Assembly (NCBI GenBank): GCA_964030475.1
Contig: CAXIPT010000002.1
Span: 6,410,066 to 6,474,065, forward strand
Source of the DNA: Tethya wilhelma
Taxonomy: Eukaryota; Porifera; Demospongiae; Tethyida; Tethyidae
Direction of reading: 5' to 3'
Length of the DNA: 64,000 nt
Positions 32,162-44,983 of the stretch are shown here, one piece after another. A program made the position numbers and the translations under genes. Position 1 is the stretch's first letter. Each line of letters opens with the position of its first letter. The notes beneath the pieces were generated by a model. The model did no database searches. It was not told where the DNA came from and worked only from the letters and a program-made list of their open reading frames with translations.

Positions 32162-33651
32162 TCATTCCCATGGCTTCCAAATGTTGAAATTACCAACACA
32201 AATTTGTTGCTGATTTGTATCAGAAATCGAATAGCAATTAATGGACAGGCGTATCATTTGAACTCCATGGAAAAGTACAACAGCCGATACTCCAAGTGCT
32301 ACTGGTACGAACACAAACCCAGATATAAGAAGACCAATGGTAACTCGCTCAAAACATTTGGCAAGACGATAATCCCCAATAGAAGCACGTTTCTTTGACT
32401 GGAGAAAGAAAGATCATGCATATCATGTGGTAGCATTTGTGAAGCACAATGTCATGAAAATAATATTATAATAATTATACTGAATTGACAAAATGGTATT
32501 TTACGTATACAAACAATCACAAACCTATAAAGGAACCCATGCATGGACTCAGTGCCTATTCAGGCAAGTGTCTATACATAAATAAAGACCAATCTCTTAC
32601 TGACTGGTGTCTATATAGCCTTGAGAACTAGGGACCCATGATTGTATCAGAATCGCATACTGATTATAAGTTGACCAATTGTTTATGAGTTAACTTAATA
32701 GTGATTATAGGATCATGCCCATGTAGCTACTGTGACTAGGTTTCTATATATGGCATCCGGAAGCTTGCAATCAGCTTTAGTGACTGCATGGTCTATAATA
32801 TTATAATAATAATTATATAGCTTTTATTACTAACCATTAAGCTGAACACCAGTGCTGGGATGAGACAAAAGAGAGTGAGAACATTACCAATCAAAACACA
32901 GAATACAATGAGGATGATAGTTAAAGTGGTTAGCTTTTGAATCTTCGGTCGACTCGGAGCCATCACTACACCACCAGTGGGTTGCTGAGTTACCACAGTC
33001 ACATCCTGTATGAATTATTAGTGGAGGTATATGATTATTAATGTGTATTATTGAACATTCAATAAAATTAATGATCTACTTGATCACATTCATCATGTTG
33101 TGAAAGTTTGAATTCACTGAAAAAATTCTCAAGATCTGGCTGAGATTCGAACCCATGTTATAACGTTGCCGGCATGTTTAAATTCCAGTCGAAAACTCTT
33201 AATTATATATATCACCGAGCTACTAGAACTTACTAGCATTGGAGCGAGAACTATTATTAATAATTTAAGCAGTTGTCTGAACACACCAAATGTGTTAGGT
33301 GATACATCATTTTTATATAACAGTGTTTAATTTACAGAACTGCTCCATGGAACTCCAACTAGAGGTATCAATTGGTGTTGTCAAGTTGGCCCCAGCTCCC
33401 ATGGACATTGTTTTAGCTCGTACCAGTACACCCTTTTGTGTCAACACTGTCAGTTCATACTGTGCACTACCATGGAGTTCTTACCGTGTTTTGTGCTTGA
33501 TATGGAGCAGTAAAACCAGCTGTTGGTTCAGCTGCAGCGGCAAGATTTAAGTTCTGATTTTTTGAATTTTCTGGGTAATGAATCTGAGCGGCAGCATTGT
33601 AGTCTTCATGAGTATTGCCAGTCAATGGGGTGTATTTAACTTGCTGATTAG
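32162..33651 (-). CDS. CD225/dispanin-like small membrane protein, copy 1 (5' exon not resolved)
   Basis: Three exons: 33651-33485, 33005-32835 and 32398-32162, with correct borders and phases, encoding about 190 residues. The N-terminal part is Asn/Gln/Ala/Pro-rich. Exon 2 ends in a hydrophobic segment (L-F-C-L-I-P-A-L-V-F-S). Exon 3 begins K-K-R-A-S-I-G-D-Y-R-L-A-K and continues into a second membrane segment. A first hydrophobic segment, then a loop with G-D-Y/x-x-A, then a second segment is the CD225 (dispanin/IFITM-like) layout. The first exon starts in phase 2, so an upstream start exon is missing; the repeat at 33755 lies right there. Role unknown. Confidence 0.6.
33142..33225 (-). other. 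tRNA-like / SINE-like sequence with A and B boxes
   Basis: On the minus strand TAGTAGCTCGGTGAT (33225-33211) resembles a pol III A box and GGTTCGAATCTC (33153-33142) a B box. The intervening sequence does not fold into a clean tRNA, so a tRNA-derived SINE or tRNA pseudogene is more likely. Confidence 0.5.
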
Positions 33652-33754
33652 CTATATACACATGTGCACGAGTAGAATATTGATCAACAGTTAGACTTAA
33701 CAATTCAAGCCACAACATATTCATGCATGTTTATAATATAGCACTTAAAGGTAA

Positions 33755-34880
33755 TCATACGTACGGTAGTACGTATAGTAGGAATGGGCCGACTGTCCCA
33801 TAGACACAATACAAAATGTTGGTCACTATAAAAATCTAGTCAAACAAAATTAAACCTTCAAAGTTGCTCAGAGGCTCTCACCGACAGATTACCAACTGCA
33901 TGCAAGGCCTAAAACTCACAAAAACTTTTCTCAGCACTCGTAGAGAGGGCTAGTGGGAAGCCCCCATAGTGCCATTTTTGTTCTTCTAACGTACGTACGT
34001 ACTTACTTACGTACTTCCTAACTGACTTACTTGAAAAGGATTTCCAGAGAACCAGAATGTCTTGAGCCAACTTTGACAGCACAAAGTAAGTTCTTTTCTT
34101 GGGTACTACATTCCTTGATACTCGTTTTCATCTTAAATAGGCCTAAACAAAAACTAGAAAGCTTTGAAACTTAGTGTATAAATTCATGTACTGCAATGCA
34201 GCCATCTTTGTAGGTAGAGTTCAAAGGTCATTAATTGCCTATCCACGTGGCATTATTATGCGCATGCGCATTAGCCTCATCCAGCATAATGAAATTGTAG
34301 CTGCTACTCAAGCTTTTTGTAGGGACTAAACAGTCTCTGATAGTCTCCACACTGTAGTGTTGAAAAAAGTGAATGAACAAGTAGTAAAAATTTCAAAAAA
34401 ATAAGTGGTGTAGGAATGGGCAGTGCAGTAAAAAGCATTGGAACAAGGCATGTCTCAATTTCGGCACATGACTACTTCATTTTTTTATGCTCAAGTAGAG
34501 TATTGAGGATTAACTAAAACAACTTTGCCTAGATTGCCTGCTTATATACTTTGCCCCACTTAGCTAGCTAACAGTTAAGTTTCACACCTAATCCATCGGC
34601 ATGCACTCCCTGTCAGTAATCCGACCATAAGGTGGCACACTCTGCAGCATACTGATTGGCATGCATGATCTATGAATTCCAACCATTATTTTATCCAGGC
34701 ATGTACAACATTGTTTGAAGCATATCAATATTTATTTTCATATGACAGGATGTATGAGGAATCAAAAATGAAAATGAAGTAGTCATGTGCCGAAATTGCG
34801 ACATGCCTTGTTTCCTTACTTTTTACCGCACTGCCCATTCCTACACTGTTAATTTTTATGAAATTTTTACTATACTTGTA
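33755..34880 (+). mobile_element. composite repeat R2+R1, near full length
   Basis: Begins TCATACGTACGGTAGTACG, runs through the R2 body, then R1 from 34379 to 34880 whose last 110 bases invert the start of R1. TAGGAATGGGC occurs near the left end and inverted near the right end, so the whole ~1.1-kb unit may have terminal inverted repeats. No transposase. It separates the two dispanin-like genes. Confidence 0.75.
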
Positions 34881-34963
34881 TAATATTGAATATGACATTG
34901 TATAACTAAAATCAAAACCATAAAAATTATGACAGGCATTGTTATATTGCAACTTATTAACTG

Positions 34964-36458
34964 TCATTCCCATGGCTTCCAAATGTTGAAATTACCAACA
35001 CAAATTTGTTGCTGATTTGTATCAGAAATCGAATAGCAATTAATGGACAGGCGTATCATTTGAACTCCATAGAAAAGTACAACAGCCGATACTCCCAGTG
35101 CTACTGGTACGAACACAAACCCAGATATAAGAAGACCAATGGTAACTCGCTCAAAACATTTGGCAAGACGATAATCCCCAATAGAAGCACGTTTCTTTGA
35201 CTGGAGAAAGAAAGATCATGCATGCATATCATGTTGTAGCATTTGTGAAGCACAATGTCATGAAAATTACTGAATTGACAATTAAGTGGTATTTTACAAA
35301 CAATCACAAGCCTATAAAGGAACCCATGCATGGACACAGTACTAGTGCCTATTCAGGCAAGTGTATAAATAAAGGCTAATCTCTTAGTACTGACAGGCCT
35401 AGGTGTCTATATAGCCTTGAGAACTATAGGAATCCATGATTGTATCAGAATCGCATATATAAGTTTACCAATTTATGAGTTAACTTAATAGTGATTATTA
35501 TGATCATGCTCATGTAGCTACTGTGACTAAGTTTCTATATATGGCATCGGGAGGCTTGCAATCGGCTTTAGTGACTGCATGGTCTATAATTATAATAGTT
35601 TTTATGACATACTCATGATCACTAACCATTAGGCTGAACACCAGTGCTGGGATGAGACAGAAGAGAGTGAGAACATTACCACTCAAAGCACAGAATACAA
35701 TGAGGATGATAGTTAAAGTGGTTAGCTTTTGAATCTTTGGTCGACTCGGAGCCATCACTACACCACCAGTGGGTTGCTGAGTTACCACAGTCACATCCTG
35801 TGTGATTTGATAAGTGGCATAATTATTATTATTATTATTATTATTATTAGTGGAGGTAAATGATTCTTAATGTGTATAATTGAACATTCAATAAATGATC
35901 TGCTTGATCACATTCATCATGTTGTGAAAGTTCACTGAAAAAATTCTCGAGATCTAGCTGAGATTCGAACCCATGTTATAACATTGCCGGTATGTTTAAA
36001 TTCCAGTCGAAAACTCTTAATTATATCACCGAGCTACTAGAACTCACTAGCATTGGAGCGAGAACTATTAATTTAAGCAGTTGTCTGAACACACCAAACG
36101 TGTTAGGTGATACATCATTTTTATAATTATAACAGTGTTTAATTTACAGAACTCTTGGAACTCCAACTAGAGGTATCAATTGGTGTTGTCAAGCTGGTCC
36201 CAGCTCCCACATTGTGTTAGCTCGTACCAGACACCCTAGCTTTTGTGTCAACACTGTCAGTTCATACTGTGCACTACCATGGAGTTCTTACCGTGTTTTG
36301 TGCTTGATATGGAGCAGTAAAACCAGCTGTTGGTTCTGCTGCAGCGGCAAGATTTAAGTTCTGATTTTTTGGATTTTCTGGGTAATGAATCTGAGCAGCA
36401 GCATTGTAGTCTTCATGAGTATTGCCAGTCAATGGGGTGTATTTAACTTGCTGATTAG
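34964..36458 (-). CDS. CD225/dispanin-like small membrane protein, copy 2
   Basis: Tandem duplicate of 32162-33651: exons 36458-36292, 35797-35627 and 35200-34964, with the same lengths (167, 171, 237). Replacements are few (C-A-L-S for C-V-L-I in the first membrane segment, F-Y-G for F-H-G in the second). A possible 5' exon is not resolved either. Both copies are open, so both may be expressed. Confidence 0.6.
35960..36039 (-). other. tRNA-like sequence, second copy
   Basis: Same A and B box words as at 33142-33225, inherited with the duplication; eight bases shorter between the boxes at an AT run. Confidence 0.5.
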
Positions 36459-37696
36459 CTACATATGTGCATGAGTAGAGTACGTATACAATTTGATCAA
36501 CAGTTAATTTTACATTAATTTTATACACTTATTATAGAGACTTTAACAATTCAAGCCACAACATGTATTTTACTCATGCATTTTTAGCACTTAAAGGTAA
36601 TAGGTATATATGAGTGACAGTACATGTAGCTAGCTATATTTTAACCATAGTGAACAACTTACCCATATAGCTTGCTTTGCTGCATGGAGTATATTAAGGT
36701 TAACTTTTGTGTAGAAATGGATCTGAACCATGCGCATGTATATATTGCCGTTAGATAGCTACAGAATTTGATCACATGCAGAGAGCAGTTACTCAATAAT
36801 TATTATGCACATAATTATAAAGTGACGTGTCAGTACAATCAAACTACATGTAATTAGCAGTTACCTTAAAGCTATGATGCTGTTGAATTCTGGAACTCCT
36901 TTTCAAGAGAACTTGATCAAAATTTACTAGTTACAAAATATAGCTATAAAATCAAAATTGTTGGAAAACCTGATAGCTATCCTAAGTATTAAGCAGCTAG
37001 TAGAATATAATAGTCTCATGGCGTATTGTGCTTTTGTAGCTATAATAAAAATTATATATATAGTTATTATCAGTGGTAAACAGCACATTGATGAAAAACT
37101 GTGATTAGGTGTGTGTTTTGAAAATTCTGCCATCTTCACAAAGAAAATTAACTTCGGGATGATGAAAATAGTAGCTAGATTCCCAAAGGAACAGTAATTA
37201 AGGATCAGAGAGCACCATGCTATCTCAGAAAGAACACTAAGGTTTATTAAACAGCAAAGGAGGAAACCTCTATACTACTATTGTAGCTAGATACTTTAAT
37301 TTGCTGACATTTTATGGGCATGCAATCCAAAAACAAAAAAATTGAAATCTATGAACTATTATATTGAGCCAGAGAAAAAGCACTGCATGCATGACATCTT
37401 ATTAAGTTGAATCAATCAGCTAGCTCAGTTTAATATCGACATCCAGTGTGTACAATATAATGGCTATACTATTTCGATGAAAGTTTTAGCTATATGCTGA
37501 TGATGCATTGAAGCCACTGATTTACTTCACTCACATACTGCAAAGTTAACCGAGAAGTTTTTACATCAAGTTCTTCTTGTATTCAGTGCTGGAGTCACAC
37601 AGGATGCGCAGAGATGATGAGAAATTTTGGTGGGTGGAGCTAGAAGCTAGCTCATCTAAATATGGGAAAAGATTGTGAAATATTAAACTGCAGGAC
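36459..37696. other. spacer upstream of TAMM41, no gene seen
   Basis: AT-rich; a (short) open frame at 36927-37139 has no family features. The TAMM41 promoter should lie near 37500-37690. Confidence 0.5.
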
Positions 37697-39616
37697 ATGA
37701 CCAGCCTCACTACAAGGGAGCTCTACCACAGGTGTCTAAAACACTCATTTCCTCCTGTGAGATTTGCATTCGCCTATGGATCAGCTGTATTTCAGCAACA
37801 TGGAAGATCAAAGGTAAAACTATCCTAACTGGTTTGATAGTGACTTTACTGAGAGAGTGACCTGGGGTAAAGGTCGTCATTATGTTGCAATTCTGTTAGA
37901 GATACTGAATTCACTCCTTTTTGTTGTTGAAAAACAGATGGTATCCACTTATGATTGCCTGTAACTGTTACTGATACTCTGAGCTTTCATGCATGGGGTG
38001 ATTTTATCAATATGCTACCGTGCACAATACATACACGGGCCATGCATGTCAGTGATCGAGGCTTAATTCATCCTGCCTGACCACACTGAATACTGTGACT
38101 CAGTCTAACCTCATACATTGCTAACTTGTACAGCATTATAGATTCTGGTTCTCTTTGTACAGGGTAAGATGTTGGATCTGATATTTGCTGTTGACGACCC
38201 ACTAGAGTGGCATGCAGACAACCTATCAATGAACAGAGAGCATTATTCGTTCATGAAAGTATTGGGAGCTCAGAGGATTGCTCGGCTACAGCAGTATTCA
38301 GCTGGAGTGTATTACAACACACTAGTCTCCATGGACTCACAAGTTAGTAAGCAATAAAATACATTGGAAGGCTGGATGCTGCATATGAGGCACGGGATAA
38401 TCATGTACATGGTTTATCACCAATCAAATCTTAATCCAATGCTAATGAATACTAGTAAATCAGTGTAAGAACATATTTGACTAGAATTTTAAAGACTATG
38501 AGTTAGAATCCCAGCCATAGCTAAACCCAATATTCTTATTTTGCATTAAATTTTGTTGTTTGTTTTGAATAATTGACTGAAGTCAAAGTCATATCCTCAT
38601 TAATGAATAGCTTGTAATGCTAGTTGTTTTTTTTTGTGCCCTCGGCTATTGATGTATGGAGTGATATTTTGCATTAAAATTTTGTTTGTTTAAGTCATCA
38701 TCATTTTAATGATTCAGAATATCTTGTGCTCTGTGCCCTATAGCTATTGAAGTATGGAGTGGTATCAGTGAGTGACCTCTGTGAGGATCTGCTCAACTGG
38801 AGGTGGCTATACATCAGTGGACGATTGCACAAACCGGTTAGCAGAAGCATATTGGTACCATATAGATAGAAATTTTTTCGAAGTATAAATTTTTGCTGTT
38901 TTGTGGATTGAATTTTACTCACAAAGATATTGGGATTCTATGTGGGTGAGGCTGCTCAATCCTCAAAAATTTCTAGCTATACAGTATACCAGACATATTC
39001 ATGACATACCGTATGGCACAAAATATTGGCAAGAATAAAATTTGATGGATTGTCAAGATTTTCATGATTGGTGGATTTTATTTTGGCGGTATATAGTGCA
39101 AGCAGCTTCAACGCATGTTTTCCATATATTCTGTGCAAAAATAGCTGTCTGTTTCACACGCGGATATAAAATTAGCAGCCCCTACCAAAACTGCCAATCC
39201 ACCAAATTTTTGTGCTATTATATAGTCTTGCCTATAGCTAGGCCCACTATACTTTCTTACACTCCACCCGGCTACTGATAGCTAATTGCCTATGTGAGAG
39301 AATACCGTGTACTATACAGTATCTATAGGTGCTGCATTGGTGTATAGCTATGTTACTGCCTTCTATTACATTGCCTCTATCAGCTTTTGTGCATGATAAA
39401 CACACTGAGTGGGTAAGGATCATCAATATTAGCTAAAGATCGATCAATAAGCTATAGCAGCACACATATAGAGCACCTTGTTGCGTACCCTATTAGCTAA
39501 ATGCCTGCATGTCAGACTTATATATACCTGCACAAAAATCTAATAACCTAACTAAAAGTATCTCAGGCCTAGTATGATTTATATCGATTATTGTTGCTCA
39601 CCAAAATGTGTGTGTT

Positions 39617-39671
<55 letters not shown>

Positions 39672-39686
39672 GTGTGCATGTGTGTG

Positions 39687-39727
<41 letters not shown>

Positions 39728-42700
39728 GTGCGCCAAATACTTCATTCAATAGCATAATTTTCTTCTTCCCCGTACTATGCATAATACATGTAGGTTTTAA
39801 TTTTAACTGATCTTTCATCTGAAGAGAGAATCTCCACTGCTCTAAAGACCAACCTCCACAGTGCTGCTACCTCAGCTGTGTTGCTCTTGAATGAAAAAGT
39901 TAACAGATTTTCACTAGAAGATTTATTTGTGACCATAGCTGGACTCTCATTCAAAGGTGAGTTGAGAAGTGTTCTATGTACACACACAAAGCTTATGAGT
40001 TGTCTGCTAGATGCAGTTCATTATGACTCAAACTCATCCCTAGTTGTTTTTCTCTTTCTTTCTTTCTTTTTTTTCCTTTTTTTCCTGGTATGATGTTTAA
40101 TGTAAATAGGTACACGATACATGTACCTAGCTTGTTGCAAGCTAACCGATTACAGTACTATACTGTGTCATGCCAGTTGATTATGTAACCCATATTGATA
40201 GAAGCTGATACTTAATTGTACATATCATGTAGTTAGCACACTCATACATTAACTATGTCAGATGGACACTCGCACACAATGTTGTATGGGTGTCTATGTT
40301 ATTGCATGTAAATTAAAGACAATAATTGTTTGTGAAATTCATGTTTCCATTTACACACACTGTAAGTAACTAAAATGTATTGTTTCTAATTTACAGTTTA
40401 CTCAAACTTTGTTCATCATGAGCCAACAATGATTCGCGTAGCTTAATATCTGAATGTGTCACTCGAGATTTCTGTCTTTCTGTACTGATCATTATCATAC
40501 TAGTAACAGCCTTCCGTTTTGAAGCAAATTTTGATTTGAGAATCATTTTGATCCTACGTCCTCTCCTGGTTTCTACCAGTCTTTGGTAAACATGATAAGT
40601 GATGATAAGCACAAATGAGACAAATGAAATGCTCACATATACATTTGTAACGCTTTTCTGCCTTCCCTCTTTTATAATTTGGTACAATGATGTCACTGAC
40701 AAGCTTCCAATGTTTATCAAGAAAGTGATCTCAATGAAATTGTCTACCTTTGACCTGTACACTCCACCTATTAGAGACAAGTACAATGAGAGTACCAATA
40801 CCATGACCGTAACGGAAATGAAGTTTACGGAAGGGTCGTTGGTCACATTGAGTGAAAAGACTAGAAAGAGTAGGACTCGTATTAGCAAGAAGAGTCCAGT
40901 CCAATAGCGATGGTTCTCTTTGTAAGGACCAGTGTAAGCATCAAAGAGGGGTTTGAACTTATGAACCCAGAAGGTGAATCGAGAGTTCTTTAGCTTTTGT
41001 AGCCATTGAATAAGTAAAAGGACTGCTGTGTATGGCATGGCTAGGAGCATGATCAGTGCTAGAGCAGCTAGGAACAGTGGAATGTGCTTTCCTTGGAGGT
41101 ATTCAACATTTCCATCATAAACCCACACTCTTTGTACATAACCATCAGGGTAGGTTAGTGTTGTGGATTGGAAGATGATGATTGTCCGGAGCAGCTTTGA
41201 GTATGATAGTAAAAACAGTGTCACCAAGACTTGTACACCATTGTTGCCTGTTAGTCTTGCAACCATTGTATAGTTTCGGCTCAGTAGAATGATTGCTATG
41301 ACAATGAACCAGATGTATAGCGGAAAGACAAACTGAAGCCATGTTTTAGTGTAGCCATCAAGGCCATTGTAAAAGCAAGTCTCAATTCCCAGATCTAAGT
41401 TGAGCCAGGCTATGAACCAGCTGAGGAACGAGTTGGTTGTTCTTGGGGTAAAAACGATAGCTTGATTTGCTCGAACAATGTTGGCATAAAAGATCAATCC
41501 ATTGATTGTACCATTAGACACTGTAAAATCTAATACTGTCAGTAACACAACTAGAGCAGCTCCTGCAAGGATGAATGTTGGGATTATGACAAGAGACCAA
41601 AGGTTAGAGCATTCAAGGCACCTATCTGACCCAAATGCTTGGCTCAAGTTGTACTGGCAAGCTCCACAGAGAATACCTGAACGGTTTGATGTGCACTGAT
41701 CATCAGGGTAGACCAAGTCTATTGAAGGTTTTTCTTCATCAGTTTTACAGTATCCAAATGGACAGTGGTTGTGAATTATAACATTAGATTCATTGTCGGT
41801 TCCAGTGTGAGCAAATGCTGTGCTCACCCATCTGATTGTAGGTCCACTTGGAAATAGTATTGTATCCATATTATTCATGTCACACATTATTCCATGCTCT
41901 AGTAATCTTTTGTTGCATTCACATTTGTTTGAGGTTGTATTATGGATAAAACCGAGGGCACACTTTTTGATATGAAAATTAATTCTTAGTTTCTGAAACA
42001 TCATTCTTGTATTTCGAGAATCATATACTTTCTGCAGAATCTGATCTTTTGACTTAATTTGAACGTTTGTGTTCTCTGTTGTTAGTACAAGTTTCCTCAT
42101 TTGAATTGATGAGATGACTGTTTCATAAGTTAGTGTTGTGCAATGCTTTGAAACTTGCTGCAAGTACTGTGTCTCATGTACACCTCCTGCAAGTCTTTTC
42201 CAAGAGTAAAACTCATTGTCAAATTCAGCCCTTGCAATTGCAGCTACTGTACCAAAATTAAGTCCAACTGCTGTAACTTTTATTTCAAAAACCTGTCCTG
42301 GATACAAATCTTTAGTAATGTTTGTAATTTCACACTTTGGAGTTGAATGGCTGCATATACACAGTCTTGTGGCATCTGAGGATATCACAGAGTTATCGTT
42401 TGAATTGTTTATGAAGTGCATGAAACGTGGTAAGCACATTTGAATTGGACTTTTGTATAGTATCATGGATTTATATTTCCCATATATCGCACTACCACCA
42501 AGTAAAGCTGTGTTATTAATAAAATTCCAGGTAATTACTGTACCATAATACTTCTCACAGATATTTTCAGAATTGGAATCAACATAAACTGCTCCTCCTT
42601 TCTCCAGTGCTCTGTTGTGAATAAAAGTAAAATTTACTATTGGATTTACTGTTAAACGACGCCAACGAACTGGGTTTGATAATTTGGCGTGTGCTCCTAG

Positions 42701-44868
42701 TATCATTGCTCTACCATTTGTTCCTGTGTTGTTTATGAATGTAAAACTAGAATTACCTTTGAACTTAATGTATCCATCAATCAGTATTCCACCACTCTGT
42801 ATTGCAGTGTTGTTTTTAAACACTAATTCAGAATTGTTGAGAAATTTGAAGTGAGGTTGAGTGTGTGGCATGCCTGAGCTTAAGAAGCAAAGTGTTGAGC
42901 AACACTTCTCAATTGTAGCGTAGCATGTTGTGATATTGTTATCAGAAAATTCTACCTTGCTATTGTTTTCAAATGTTACGTATGTTTGGGAATCGAAAGT
43001 GATAGTAACAGAATTGTTGTTGAATATACAATGTCCTCGAAAGCTTATATTTACGTAAGAATGTAAATCATTAATATCAGATTCTATAAGGAATAATTCA
43101 TCATAACCTCGATATCCTCTAATTTCAATACCATCTAGTATGACGTTTGTTACTTTACATATCTTGATTCTGGCTGAACCACAGTACCCTAATATTGACG
43201 TATCTTTATTCATTACGGTGTGTGCAAGCTCCAACAAAATTCTCGATTTTCTGAATACGCTATTAACAATAGATACATTTTTAGCATTGCCGTAAATGAA
43301 GATAGATGAAAGGCATTCATCTGATAAAAAGGTGTAAGAACATATACATTTGATTGTTCTAGTGGTAAAGTTAGGTTCAGATTAGTTAGAGAGTTTTCAT
43401 CTACATGTATAATTGATGTATTTATAAAGATTAGGTACACTGAATTATCTGTTTGGTGTTCTTGAGCAATTTCTACACTAACTCCTGACGATAATGTGTA
43501 CCCTATACCAAACATAAAGTTAGAGTTTATTACTGAAAATATGGTACTAGACTTTTTATCATTGCCATAGGTTAACTTGTAGAAAATATGAAATTCGTTG
43601 TTTTGAAAAAGTGAATCTGATATTTGGATATCACTGTACACATTAAACAGCAAAAGCCCTCCAGTTGCATTCGCAATTTTTACGTTTCTGATTGTAGCAT
43701 TGTAAGCTTCTGTAATGTATATTGTTGCTGTATACTGAAACATGCAAGACTCACTACACTTCTTCCATATATGTGTTTGTAAATAGTGATAATCATCAAT
43801 ATCAAACGTATTTGAGCCACATCTAGCAATAGTGAAGTTGGACAAAATTATACCAGTGACATTTTTGAATATAATTAGAAGATTTGTAGTATTATTGCAT
43901 TCAATTTTTGAAGGATGGTTTGAAGTAGCCTGTGAATCTTGAGAACTGATCATTCCAGTAATCAGAATATTGCTGATATTCTCAATGACAAGTAGGCTTT
44001 TGTTGCTGACAATATTGTGAGTGCCAGGTAACAAAAATATTGTTGTATTTGAACTGAAAGAGTGATTTTGTTCAACTATATCACTAATAGTGAAACATGG
44101 CTCTGAAGGACAACGTACAGTGGTTTTATCATATGGGATAACGTGGATAATATGATCACTGTTAGCAGTAACATAGACATCAAGTATTAAAAGACTGAGC
44201 ACAAATGCTATAGTATACAATGTCGTGTACATGATGTGAAAATTATTTGTAAATGATAACTTGCATTCAATTTTCTTTCATAATTGTCTCAGTCTTTAAA
44301 TTCTGAATTAAAATTTGTCTCCTTTTGTCATTTACTCCGTCTCTGATTCTCACTATTCACCACTCATGCAGAATGTTTTATATCCTCATTCTGTCATGTA
44401 TTATATGTACCTTTCCCAAAGAAAGTTCTATAAGAGTTTACCATAGCTAAGCCATTCAGGATGGTAGCAAGTAACAAAACATTCTATTCAGTACTGGTTC
44501 CTACAACGTATAATGTTTACCAATGAAGTGACGCATTTACCCAATCAAGGATCAGTCCCAGCAAGTCATATTAACCACTATATGGTTTTGCATTATATGC
44601 ATGTTTGTGTGCTCAATTCTGTGTATACTATCTGTACAATTCATAAACATATATATGCATATACTAAGGTGACTTTCGTATGCTCATTGGTGAGGATCGT
44701 AACAAGGTGCACAACATTATCAAGCCCAACATGGCTCAGTTCACTGACCTCTATCAACCTTACCTGAAGGGAATGATCAGAGAAACAGAGTGTGGTATGT
44801 ATAAGGTTAGTCATGGCCGTCGTAATTAATGCTCATCCTACCTATACGGCTATACTACATAGCTAGAA

Positions 44869-44903
<35 letters not shown>

Positions 44904-44904
44904 N

Positions 44905-44983
<79 letters not shown>

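Noticed and set aside
36927..37139. 70-codon minus frame
   Set aside because: AT-rich, no splice-consistent neighbours, no recognisable motif.
39574..39818. Cys-Val and Thr-His repeat proteins
   Set aside because: Translations of a (TG)n microsatellite, also seen at 16.5, 28.4, 44.9 and 54.7 kb.
43213..44232. Independent secreted 339-aa protein
   Set aside because: The same beta-helix text continues in the next frame without a gap; it is the N-terminal part of the 40391-44232 gene.
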